A stretch of 64,000 nucleotides of DNA from Calliphora vicina (lineage: Eukaryota; Arthropoda; Insecta; Diptera; Calliphoridae): contig NC_088780.1 of assembly GCF_958450345.1 (NCBI RefSeq), positions 92,454,226 through 92,518,225 on the forward strand, read 5' to 3'. Each line of letters opens with the position of its first letter. Position 1 is the stretch's first letter. This document shows positions 10,136-20,055 of the stretch, piece after piece. A program made the position numbers and the translations under genes. The notes beneath the pieces were generated by a model. The model made no database searches and was not told where the DNA came from. It saw only the letters and a program-made list of their open reading frames with translations.

Positions 10136-12010
10136 GAATAGAAAGTTAAGATGCATTATGCAACTTTAAACCAGTCGTAAAAACCGTTATATTTGAATTC
10201 AAGTACAATTTCATAACAATGTGTTGTGAATTACAACATGTGATGCAATTCAAATAACCCATTTTTCCTGATCGCTAATTTAGGAGATACAAAATAATTA
10301 TCATTTATTTTGAAATTTGGTCCCACTGTACGTTGGGAAAACTATAGACAGAGTCTAGTTGCATGCATGTAATAAAATTGTACAAAGATTGTATTGTGTA
10401 AACGTGCTTGGTTTGTACTCGTATATAAAACCAAACAGCTACTAGTATTTAAGAAGCGTTTAAATAGCTTAAAGGATTTATAGGGTGCCACTATATATAT
10501 GTATGTATGAAAGTGTGCGTGTGAGTGTGTGTATTTCCACTCACATACACACAATATTATACGAAAATACAATGAATGTTTTTGTGTGTGATTTTATTTA
10601 TTTTTGTTGTAGTTGTTGTTGTTCATTTTAAAGGGGTTTTTAGAGGTTTGTCTATTGCGTATATTTACCAAAACAACTTAGTTAGTATGTGTTAGATTGT
10701 GTTAGTCTTAAAAATTGTGTGTGTGTGGATTTGAGTTTTAAGGCAATTTTTAATGTAACACATGACCAAGTTTATTGCTAGTTGGTAAAATTGACAAAAT
10801 GAGCAACAAAAAAAAAAAGTTAGGAAAAAAAACTAAGGAAAACTACATTAAGAATCAGCAATAATAATAACAGCAACAGCAAGAAATTGTTACATCAGAT
10901 AACAAGGAGCCATATTAAAGTTTACAAATATCTCCTAGATAGTAGCCGTAGTAAGTAGTTTATTTTAAATTTATTTTCTTTCTTTTACTTTTTTTTTTGG
11001 TATTTTTTCTATCAGTCACACTTACATCCAAACAAACAAAAACACACACACACTTTTGTAAGGCTTGTCTAGCAAATAGAAAATTTCCGTAAATTTTAGA
11101 CACAATTCCTCTAATGTTTGTGTTAAATTCAAAACTTTTCGCCAAGTTTTTATAATTTATGAGCATTTTGGCAAAAATAAATTCTTTGAATGTTTTTAGG
11201 ACCGTTGAGTTTATAAAAATGGTCATCAACTTTAGTTGTGTTGCTGATATTGATGATGTTGTTGCTGTTGCTATTTCAGCAGCACCATAAAAAAAGGAAA
11301 CAAATAATCGAAATGGATACAAAAAAATAAAAACTAACAAATAGTTTCAAAAGTAGCAAAAAAAAAAAGCTATTTGGCAAAACCCAATTTAATTTATTAG
11401 AGTCACTTTTCTACAATGAAAATTTTGGCTTTAATTTTTGGTAAATGTGTTTTCTTTTTGTATTATTTTATTATTAAATAACCCAATTTCAGCACATACA
11501 CAATGTCTGCAAAAGTGTAATAGTTTCTTTTGGTTATTTAAATTAAATTAATAGTTAGATATGTATGGAAAGAATGAAAGCAAAGGAGTTTTGTGTAGTT
11601 TAACCAACAATATCATTTACAACCTGAATACATTTTGCGGTTTTTCAGTTGGCAAACGTTTGTCTGGTCTACACCTGTTGATGTCCGGACAATGATATTT
11701 AACATTTAGATACTATTTTCTTATACTTAGTTCTTTTGCTTCTTGTTATAAAGTTAGATTTATTTAGTGGTTTTTATTCTTTTATTAAAACCAAAAATGT
11801 TTAATTACTATTAATAGTTAAAATTATTTTGTTATATATATACATACGAGTATCTTTACATCAAATGTATGTATATGCTAGTGTTGCCAAATGCCCCGAT
11901 TTTCGCAGAGTTGTCATGCTTACGGCCATTGTATCGTAATTATCACTTTTTAAATTTTTTCAAATATAGTACTTATTAAATAATAGCTGGTCAATTTGTA
12001 GAGACTAAAA
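10136..12010. other. gene-free region with simple repeats
   Basis: AT-rich and apparently single-copy. It includes TG/CA runs (10510-10560, 11035-11055), a GTTGTT run near 10605-10625 and TTG/CTG-like triplets at 11240-11285. The 126-codon minus frame at 10960-11340 is Phe/Lys/Asn-rich with no domain and looks like chance. There is no evidence of host exons. Confidence 0.5.
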
Positions 12011-12266
12011 AAAATCGGCCAAGTGACAAGGAAAATCGTATACTAGTAATCAATATAAGAAACTTTGCACAAGGAACCATACCTATAAAATTATTTCTGA
12101 TGTTCCTTATTTTGACCCAAAAGTCAAATTTTGAAAAAATTTGGAGAATTTGACTAAGCACTTTTTCAACATGTTTTGCTTGTTGAATACTTCGCTACTT
12201 AAACACGCTAAAAAACTATTCATGTTAATCATTTCGCTCATTTCGAGCAATAGTTATGTTGGTTTA

Positions 12267-13593
12267 GAGCAAGGTTTTCAACCGATACCGTTATTAATAC
12301 CGATTAAATACAATTTAAAATTGAGCACCGGTATTGATACCGATACCGAAATAATTATTTCGGTAAAATACCGGTATTCAAATTCCGTTTCCTCTAATAC
12401 CGGTTCATACCGGTATCAATACCGTTATCATAACGGTATTAATACCTTTATCATACCGGTATCAATTGCAAATCAATACCGGTATCATACCAGTTTCAAT
12501 ACTGATATCATAATAAAATTTGCAAAAATGGTTAAAATTACATATAATATTTAAACCTTGACGACAGGAATGGCAAAATTATTACGATCTTACTTTTTTG
12601 ATACTATGTATTTGATGGTGAGTACCTTGATACACCCAATACTCTCAAAATATCTTCAGTGTTTTACATAACATTATTAACAATGTTAATTTAATTTGTA
12701 TATTTAAATATAATGTTCTTAATTTTAAAATTCAAGTATATTTTAGTAATTCCGAAATATGCCTCTATAGAACAAGCGATAATAGAATTATAGCTTTTGC
12801 TTATGTAATACAATCAGAATATGCTTGTATTTTTACTTCGATTGTCATTATATAAATACAAATAGATATCTATTTGTTGAAATTATGGGCATTAGTGCAT
12901 CCTGATAAAAGCATTAATTTTACAATTTCAAGTGATTATTTGGTCATAAGTACATTTTTATATAATTATTTACAAAGAATAGAAATAACTTCCACATAGA
13001 CATAAATCACATGACTTAATTTCATGGCGATCGGTCCATATTTAGTCGTGTTTCGCATATAATGTTTCTGCTCATTTACTTAGTGTGGGGTATTATAAGG
13101 TCGAGCTTGACCGACCATACTTTCTTATTTGTTTTTATTGAATTAATGAATAAAAACAAATTAATTCCATACATATACATACATATTTAGCTTTTTAAAC
13201 TTTTTGGCCCCTACTCGACAAACGATAAAATAAAAATATTTTTGAAAATCTAAATATTTGTAATTTTATTTGTTTTTGGTGGACCAAATACCACTAACTG
13301 AAATATTTTCGTTAATTTTATGCAGATCTATGGTTGTAAGCAACGAATGTTCGGCATAATACCAAATGACAATTCGATCGATCAGCTATTTCGACTACAG
13401 TCGAAAATCGAATTTAGTTCATAATATGCACCTTTGTTAGGTTTGATGCATTTAATTTTAATACCGGTATAAATACCGATATATTCGTTTTATACCGGTA
13501 TACCGATAAAGAAATATAATTTAAATACCGTTACCGATACCGAAATAATAATAAAATTAATACCGTTACCGTTATTCGTTTCGGTTGGCAATC
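12267..13593. mobile_element. hAT-type element E with ACCGGTAT subterminal repeats
   Basis: A perfect 8-bp duplication TTGGTTTA flanks the element at 12259-12266 and 13594-13601. The uninterrupted host sequence is visible at about 32350 ('atgttggtttaaagttt'). The ends are imperfect inverted repeats (GAGCAAGGTTTTCAACCGA and, inverted, GATTGCCAACCGAAACGA). Both subterminal zones are arrays of ACCGGTATCAATACCG-like words (12280-12500, 13450-13580). No transposase is recognisable. A HINE 3' end (about 13010-13132) lies inside. The 137-codon frame at 12141-12554 crosses the left boundary and is an artefact of the repeat array. Confidence 0.8.
13010..13132 (+). repeat. HINE/DINE-like 3' end fragment
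   Basis: The fragment contains 'ggcgatcggtccatattt', 'gggtattataaggtcgagc', then 'ttgaccgaccatacttt' and 'cttatttg', which is the 3' hairpin and terminus of the HINE-like family. It is nested inside hAT element E. Confidence 0.7.
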
Positions 13594-13620
13594 TTGGTTT
13601 AAAGTTTTAACTACATCTTA

Positions 13621-14376
13621 AAACAAGTAAGAAAGTATGGTCGGTCAAGCCCGACCATATAATACACTACACTAAGTAAAAGAGCAAAAAAAAATTTTCT
13701 TTTAAAATTTCAATAATTTATATTTTTGAGTGATTTTCGGAAGTGGGCCTTATATGGGGGCTATGACCAATTATGGACCGATCACCATGAAATTAGGTCG
13801 TGTGATTTATGTGTATATTGAAGTTAACTATGTTGAATTTTGTGTGTTTACCAACATTTTTAAGCGATTTATGCACGTTAAAGTGATTTTCGGAAGCGGG
13901 TCTATATGGGAGCTGTGACTAATTATGGACCGATCATAACAAAATTTGGTGACATGAATTTCGTGTATATAAAACTTATTTGGAGCGGAATTTGTGGAGA
14001 TACATATATAAATTAAACATTTATGACCGATAAAGTCCAATTTCGGGAGGACATTTGTATGGGGGCTAGGTGAAATAATGGACCGATTTCAGCCAGTTTC
14101 AATAGACTTGGTCCTTGAGCCGAAAAAATAATATGTACCAAATTTGATCGAAAGATCTTCAAAATTGCGACCTGTACTCTGCGCACAAGGTTTACATGGA
14201 CAGACAGCCAGCCAGCCGACCAGACGGACGGACGGACAGACATCGCTTAATCGACTCAGAAAGTGATTCTAAGTCGTTCGGTATACTTTAAGGTAGGTGT
14301 TAGACTAATATTTTTGGGCGTTACAAACATCTGCACAAACGCATAATACCCTCCCCACTATGGTGGTGTAGGGTAT
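13621..14376 (-). repeat. HINE/DINE-like repeat, near full length, reversed
   Basis: Read in reverse it starts with the ATACCCTACACCACCATAGTGGGGAGGGTAT hairpin (14376 side), has a GTCC/GTCT run at about 14215-14240, and ends in the GGTCGGGCTTGACCGACC hairpin followed by CTTACTTGTTT (13621 side). It lies in element F at a site that is continuous in the F copy near 32380. Frames over it (such as the 76-codon minus frame with VRPSVWSAGWLSVHV) recur in every copy and are by-products of the (GTCC)n tract, not genes. Confidence 0.8.
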
Positions 14377-14679
14377 AATAAAGTTATGCTGATTCTCATA
14401 GACGTATGATTAATATTATTAATTACCTACATCACATTTATATTTATCATACGCTATATAAACAAAATTTATACACAATACATACATGTGATTGTGATTT
14501 CTTTAAAGTTTTGTATGGGGACTCCCCAGAGGGGTTCCAGGGGGGGGTGCCACTAGTGGGATTTTTCGAGGTATGGTTCCTTGGGTAAAGTTTCTTATTT
14601 TGATCCCTAGAGTACGATTTTCCTTGTCACTAGGGCGATTTTTAAATCGACCCGCCCTATTGGATATCCTAAAAATTAT

Positions 14680-15127
14680 TGTACCTTGCGTGTTCATGCG
14701 GAGACCAGCATTTTTCATCACAATGTGATATCCTAAAGAATGGTCTCAGAAGATAATGTGGTAACTGTGGTGGTGATCATTCAGCTAACTACTGCGGGTA
14801 CCCAGTGTATAAGGAGCTATTAAACAGATTAAGAGAGAGGCAAAAGCTAATAAATACAAATTTTAAGTTCCGTTAATGAACAAAAAAGTACATTCAACTC
14901 AACTAAATTCACAATCCACTCAATCTGATCAGGCTAAGAATGGAACTAGGTTCTTGAGAACGGGTTACCAACAACTTAGTGTTCCCCAAAATACGGGAGG
15001 GATTATTTCTCCTAATTAAAATATGACAAACTCTATGTCATCCATGAAAAACACAATTGATACAAATCCTCTTAACAAAAAAATGTGTTATCAAATCAGA
15101 GTTAAAAAAGAATAAAAACATCGACGT
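14680..15127 (+). pseudogene. Jockey-clade LINE ORF1 (gag-like) C-terminal fragment
   Basis: One frame reads CSCGDQHFSSQC, then after a stop CGNCGGDHSANYCGYPVYKE and LLNRLRERQKLIN. These are the two CCHC zinc knuckles and the following conserved C-G-x-x-x-x-Y-K-E-L segment of Jockey ORF1 nucleocapsid-like proteins, which bind the element RNA. Several stops break it. The region runs straight on into the start of the endonuclease ORF (the NIDVLL piece ends at the hAT insertion at 15136), so this is the upstream part of the copy that continues to 16780. Confidence 0.75.
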
Positions 15128-15135
15128 GCTATTAG

Positions 15136-15718
15136 CAGAGATCGAAAATAACTCGTCCATATACCAAAAAACCCTAATTGTAATTTATATTTTTGTGATA
15201 AAAATAAATCATTGAAAATAACAGTTATAAAATTATTTTTATTTAAATGGTTTGGTATGACGTTTGGTGTGAGATAAACAATTCATTTGTTCTTGTTCTT
15301 AATAACTGTTACTTTCTCTTTTATTTACATACAATAACATATTATTAGTAATTTTTAACAAATTATGGAAATAATATGATAAGTAGGAAGTAATGAAGTC
15401 TGAGTAACAGAAAAGAGAATTTTGTTTAAATTGTTATTAATATTTTGATAAGTTTTATATATTTAAGCGTTGATTTGCGATTTATTTTTCATGTTCGCAA
15501 ATAAAAGTCACAAGCTGACCTTTACAAAAAAAATAAATTATAAATCACTCTTCCAGATTATTTGTGTTTGTTTCTTTTCTGTTTCTCTCAACCCCAAACC
15601 TAAAATGTTCTCGAATAAATCACACTCTCAGTGATATATCACAAAAAATTATTTTTAAATTGCTGCGAATGAGAATTCACCATTGAAATGAAAGTGAATC
15701 CGTTATTTTCGGTCTCTG
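15136..15718. mobile_element. short non-autonomous hAT element S, 583 bp
   Basis: The ends are CAGAGATCGAAAATAAC and its inverse GTTATTTTCGGTCTCTG (one mismatch). A perfect 8-bp duplication GCTATTAG flanks it at 15128-15135 and 15719-15726. Removing the element and one duplication copy restores the Jockey endonuclease frame, which then reads NIDVLLVSETHLTNKYNF. There is no coding capacity inside. CAG termini and 8-bp duplications are typical of hAT. Confidence 0.9.
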
Positions 15719-16780
15719 GCTATTAGTTTCGGAAACTCATCTTACCAATAAGTATAATTTTTATATTTAAGGTTATACATTCTACTGTACAAATTATGCA
15801 AATGGTAAGGCACATGGTGTTTGTATTTTAATTAGAATTCATTTAAAACATTATACCCTAGATGAATTCTTAAAAGACCATATGCAGGCAACATCCATTC
15901 ATCTGAAAAGCTTTGCTGAAGATTTAAATATAACGCAATATATTGCCCACCACGCATTTCAATGACCAAGGAGATGTTTGAAGAATTCTTTAGCACGTCA
16001 GGAGGTTGGCTTCTGGCATGTGGTGACTATAATACCAAAGGAATCCCAGAGGTAGACAGCTTTATGGAGCACTAGTTGATCGTAGAAATGGCTTAGATTG
16101 TGTCCCTTGAAAAACCAACAACTGGCCTTCAGATCCTAAACAAAAACCTAATAACCCATAACAAGAAATATTAATCGAAATGCAATATCTACACGCAGAG
16201 AAAAAATATAATTGGGCATGGTTACTGTAACCATTTAAATAGTGTTACAAAATTTTTAATAATATTATAATATTATAGTCACATTTACATGATTGTGGTA
16301 ACCATAATATGGTTAATTTATGATTCACATGATTGTATCAACCATATATATGGTTACAGTAAAATATATGTTTGTGACAACCATATTTAAAATATAAAAA
16401 AATATATCAGCAGTCATATCCATACAGATCATTGTATTCAGTGTAAGCAAGATGTAGATAAATGTGTCAATGATTTCATATCATTAATTGTATGGGCTCT
16501 TAATCATTCTAAGAGTCAAATATTTTCTAAAACTGATAGACACATTTCTAAGATATTGAACAACCACTTTTCGAAAAAAGATGTTATAAAAAAATAGCAA
16601 CAAAATAGATCACCTGCTCCAAAACTGAGTCTGCCTGCTGCTAGTAAAAATCTAAAAAAGGCCCTTCAATTAGACGAGGACCGCAGAAATAGAATTTAAA
16701 TTCAAAGTTTGACAAATACCAAACACACAAATTTTTCTCTTTGGAAAGCTGGGCTCGCAGCACAGAGGAAAAGGCTAAAA
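15719..16780 (+). pseudogene. Jockey-clade LINE endonuclease and linker relic
   Basis: 15719-16170 gives VSETHLTNKYNF, GYTFYCTNYANGKAHGVCI, HMQATSIHL and a degraded Y-C-P-P-R-F block, i.e. the middle of the endonuclease. After an AT-rich repeat (16195-16400), 16405-16780 gives a segment matching YISSHIH, SPAPKLSLPAASKNLKKALQ and TNFSLWKAGLAAQRKR, the linker before RT. The reverse transcriptase itself is missing. Frameshifts and stops are frequent. Together with 14680-15127 it is one decayed insertion. Confidence 0.8.
16195..16400. repeat. AT-rich ATGGTTACC repeat (family I), copy inside Jockey
   Basis: This piece starts 'cgcagagaaaaaatat' and contains several 'ggttactgtaacca', 'ggtaaccataatatgg' and 'ggttacagtaa' words that form short palindromes. 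Related copies lie at about 4320-4435 and 50500-50695. It is probably a MITE, but no clear target duplication is visible. Confidence 0.5.
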
Positions 16781-17320
16781 TAATATACATATATCTCGCC
16801 ATTTTTAATATTTTGAAAATTGTCCCGGTTTTTGTAAAAATAAAACTGGCAAACCCTAGTATGTGTTATTCAGTAAGTAATACTTTATTTATGTCTTTTT
16901 GGTTAAATTTCTAACCAATTTTAGATAGAACCAGTTTGGTTGAATATAATGTCAGAGTTATACAAATATTTTTCTTTTGAGCTATCAATAAAAGTAAATT
17001 AACTAAACTGCAAATACTTTAATTAATTGACTTTTTTAATTTTAAAGATTTGTATTGATTAATGTCTCAGGTCACATTATTCAATACGAATCTTTTAAAT
17101 TAAAAAAGTCAATTAATAAAAGTATTTGAAGTTTAATTAATTTACTTTAATTGCTAGCTCTAATACAATGAAATAAAGCAACCTCCAAAAAAGTTAACAT
17201 ATTTCACAATTATTTTGCTATTTTGTTTAAGAAGATGATATTTTTAAAGCTCCATAGAACTGGAAATTGTAAAAAGTAACACAAAAGATTAATTTTTAAT
17301 CAAAAATTTAGTTTTATTCA
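16781..17320. other. gene-free AT-rich stretch
   Basis: AT-rich. It contains a short inverted pair, 'aaatactttaattaattgactttttta' near 17010-17040 and its inverse near 17095-17130, which would form a hairpin of about 120 bp. No gene is seen. Confidence 0.45.
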
Positions 17321-17612
17321 AAAGCATTATTAGCATTTATAAGCGATATGGCCACCGCAGCATTTCTCGAAATCAAGTCGTGTGGCAGGCAGCGTACAGT
17401 GGTCCAAATGTTCGATCTAGCCGGAAAAAAGTAATTTGTTTGTATAGTAATATGTTGACAAGTGTTCATAGTACATAACGGCATATTTTTTTCTTTAAAT
17501 ATCTACACTAGCATTGATATATTGCTTCAAATACAAGTAATTGCTTCTTTGCTAAAAAATTTATATATCAAGTGACATTTAATAGTGCAAGTGAAACTGT
17601 CGTCAAAAAATA

Positions 17613-17833
17613 ATCACCCCTATCGGCAATAACATGTGAAATTTTGTTCCCATGAATTATCCATTTCCCTGGAAGGGAAAATTGCTATCGTGATATTCCC
17701 ATGAATTTTTCATTCACAATAGTTAATTGTGTTTCACAACAAGGGGAATTTTTTCACGTGAACAAAGTTGATGAACTATGAAAGGAAAAGGGAAAATATT
17801 TCATGTGAAATATTGATTCGCGATAGGGGTGAA
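17613..17833. mobile_element. small MITE with TCACCCCTATCG ends, about 220 bp
   Basis: ATCACCCCTATCGGCAATAA at the left is matched by inverted GATTCGCGATAGGGGTGAAT at the right. Inside, further inverted words (for example 'aacatgtgaaattttgttccc' against 'gggaaaatatttcatgtgaa') let the whole unit fold into one hairpin. A 3-bp TA-rich duplication is possible (PIF/Harbinger-like) but cannot be proven here. Confidence 0.7.
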
Positions 17834-18034
17834 TAAGAACAATTAAAAAAAAATGTTGGTGTAGTTAATATAACAAAGGTAAAAGTAAAAATGACTGTTT
17901 AAATTTTTCTTAAAATATGTTTTATTCAGAAAAAAATGCAATTAGGTACATGTGTGTTTTAAATGTGAAATTTTTGTTCAATGCCAAAATTCTATTAGAA
18001 ATTGGTGAACTGGGATAATGTTTCCATCATTCAA

Positions 18035-18985
18035 AAAAGGTATTATCTTTTCCTGGAATATTTTCTCGAATAGCTAGCTTAATGCTCATCGTTGCCTTCC
18101 AAAGAGAGAAATTTGTGTATTTTGTACTCGTCAAACTTTTAATATAATTTTTGTTTATGCGATCCTCTTCTAAATGAAGGGCTCTTTTCAGTTTTCTTAC
18201 TGCTGCGGACAGCCTCTGCTTTGCAGCAGGTGATCTATTATGTTACCATTCTCTTCTAAGTCTTCTCTTTTTTTGGAGAAGAAGTCTTTCAGTATCCGAA
18301 TTTGAAATAGGCGTATTAGTTTTTGAAGGGATTTGGCACCTAGAGTGTTCCAGAGCCGAAACAATCAATGACGTTCCTCACACTGTAAATTAGGATTTTT
18401 GTGGATATGACTGCTGATATATTTCCTATATTTTAGCCAATTTGTCTTAAAATACAAAGAGTCCTTAGAAAACTTGGGATGTAGGGTCTCTCAGAATAAT
18501 TAATAATTACAGGAGAGTGGTCAGAAGAGAGATCATTGGATATTTCTGTGGATATTGCATATTAGATCAGGAATTTTTCTAGGATCAGTTGGCCAATAAG
18601 TTGGGTGTCCACGAGACACGAAATCTAAGCAATTTTTGCCAGAAACCGATCTCCACCACGTTTTTCTCCTTGGTCATCGAAAAACGTGGTGGGCAATATA
18701 TAGAGCTCAGAGTTAAGTCTCCAGCTGGGTATTCAAGGCGAATAGATGTTGCTTGCATATAATCGTTTGAGAACGCATCTAGGGCATAGTGTCTCAATCG
18801 GTTTTTAAATAATACCGGTACCGCCATGTGCCTTACCATCCGGATGGTTTGTAAGAATTAACATCACATCGATGCTTTTATTTAACATAAAATGGGAAAT
18901 TTCCGATTTGTGCTGGTTTAAACCATTTGCATTCCAGAAACATATTAGAATTTCAAATGGTAATTTATCGGAATTAAGCTTTAGT
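18035..18985 (-). pseudogene. Jockey-clade LINE fragment (endonuclease plus linker)
   Basis: Read on the minus strand from 18985: ILICFWNANGLNQHKSEI (endonuclease start), HPDGKAHGGTG, then 18839-18585 with RLRHYALDAFSNDYMQATSI and SSIYCPPRFSMTKE (endonuclease middle), then HPTYWPTDPRKIPD (endonuclease end). The linker follows with YISSHIH, RLRREW, SPAAKQRLSAAVRKLKRAL and TKYTNFSLWKA. The order is that of a Jockey ORF2 N-terminal third. RT and the 3' end are missing, stops and frameshifts are present, and no target duplication is visible. It is nested in element M. Confidence 0.85.
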
Positions 18986-20055
18986 TTTTATGTTGTCGTC
19001 ATCTATATATGTATATGTAGCTTTTAAATGTTTAAAAAATTAGTTTCCGGTTTTTGCCTAAACGATTTTTATTTCATTTACAGTTTAAAATTTCAATTAC
19101 AAGGAATGAGCTGTATTTTTATTTTTAAGGTTTTCATGGCATTTCGCCCACTTCAAATTGTTTAATGAAAGGCAGCCTCTAACTCCTTCCATACATACAG
19201 AATGACTAAGTGAAAATTTCAGGAAAATCGATCCAGCCGTTTCGCCGTGTATAGGCTTCAAACAAACCCTCAAAGAAGAAAAATTATATACAAAAACACA
19301 CATTCATGCACAAACAAATTTTTTCCAGATTGTTACCAAGTTACATGTCCGTACGGCTTTTCAAAAGCGAGTTATGACTTTTTTCCGGCTAGATTGAGCG
19401 TTTGGACCACTGTGCAATGCCATGTTGTTGAAACCACATCTCGCTTGGAATAATGTCATCCACATTTTCAACAAAAAATCATTGATAATGGTGCAATAAA
19501 GATCTTCATTGACCATAACGTTAGCTCCTGCCATTTTGTAAACCCGTTAATCCCAAAATGAGCCTCATCTCAGAACACAGTTTTGCTATAAAACAGTTGA
19601 ATCGATAAAGTTGGATGTTCAAACGTCGATCTATTCATAATAATTACACTGATCATAAATGTCAAAATGTGATCGCGGTATGGCAGTTAGTTTGACAATT
19701 AACCCTTTCGTGAGTTCTATCGGGCTTAAAAAATACCAAAATGATTCTAGGAATCTTTGCACACATTATTTTTACGATAAATGAACAAAATTTGTAGAAA
19801 AAATAAGAATTGGTCAATGATTTCTCCTATCCCCTGTACAATTATCTTCCTGAAATATGACTCTATGGTACATAAATGTTTATCGAGTTGTCGTAAATAT
19901 CAGCAAAATTACGCCTCTGTGTAAAGTCCACTTTCGAAAATCACTTGAATGCACATAAATATTTTACTTATATTGTCATCAATCTGATATAAATAAAAAT
20001 CGCTGTTCCGAATTTTCTGAAGATAGTGCCATATTTGATCGTAGATCGTATATAG

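Larger units (their letters stand above)
12012..14655. mobile_element. long-TIR element F, copy 1, disrupted twice
   Basis: The left arm (12012-12090) reads 'aatcggccaagtgacaagg' and continues to 'aagaaactttgcacaagg' and 'aaccatacct'. The right arm (about 14570-14650) carries the inverse: 'aggtatggttcc', 'tgggtaaagtttctta', 'ttttgatccctag' and 'cttgtcactagggcg'. The arms are about 80 bp. The body is interrupted by a hAT (12267-13593) and a reversed HINE-like repeat (13621-14376). A shorter copy at 32128-32455 lacks both insertions and confirms the empty sites. No coding capacity or firm target duplication was seen. Confidence 0.65.
17397..19412. mobile_element. CAGTGGTCC element M (Tc1/mariner-like ends), 2016 bp
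   Basis: Imperfect inverted ends of about 36 bp start CAGTGGTCCAAA and contain TCTAGCCGGAAAAAAGT. A TA precedes the left end and a TG follows the right end, so a TA target duplication with one decayed base is plausible. The unit sits inside a mariner-type transposase relic. The interior holds a small MITE (17613-17833) and a reversed Jockey piece (18035-18985), and no transposase of its own. Confidence 0.7.
17325..19630 (-). pseudogene. mariner-type DDE transposase relic split by an insertion
   Basis: The minus strand at 19413-19600 reads DEAHFGINGFTKW, VNEDLYCTIINDFLL and EMWFQQHGIA. At 17325-17396 it resumes with ACHTT and LISRNAAVAI. This is the block order of an insect mariner-like/IS630-type transposase (DEAHFWLNG...VN..RY..M..DF...MWFQQDGA.CHT...ISRNG). 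The second catalytic Asp in the QQDGA motif reads His here. The N-terminal DNA-binding half and the C-terminus are not visible, and frames shift repeatedly. The element at 17397-19412 cuts it between QQHGIA and CHT. Confidence 0.7.

Noticed and set aside
10960..11340. 126-codon minus-strand frame
   Set aside because: Low-complexity Phe/Lys/Thr-rich composition over simple repeats and A/T runs, with no domain.
12141..12554. 137-codon plus-strand frame
   Set aside because: It crosses the left border of hAT E and is mostly the ACCGGTAT repeat array in translation.
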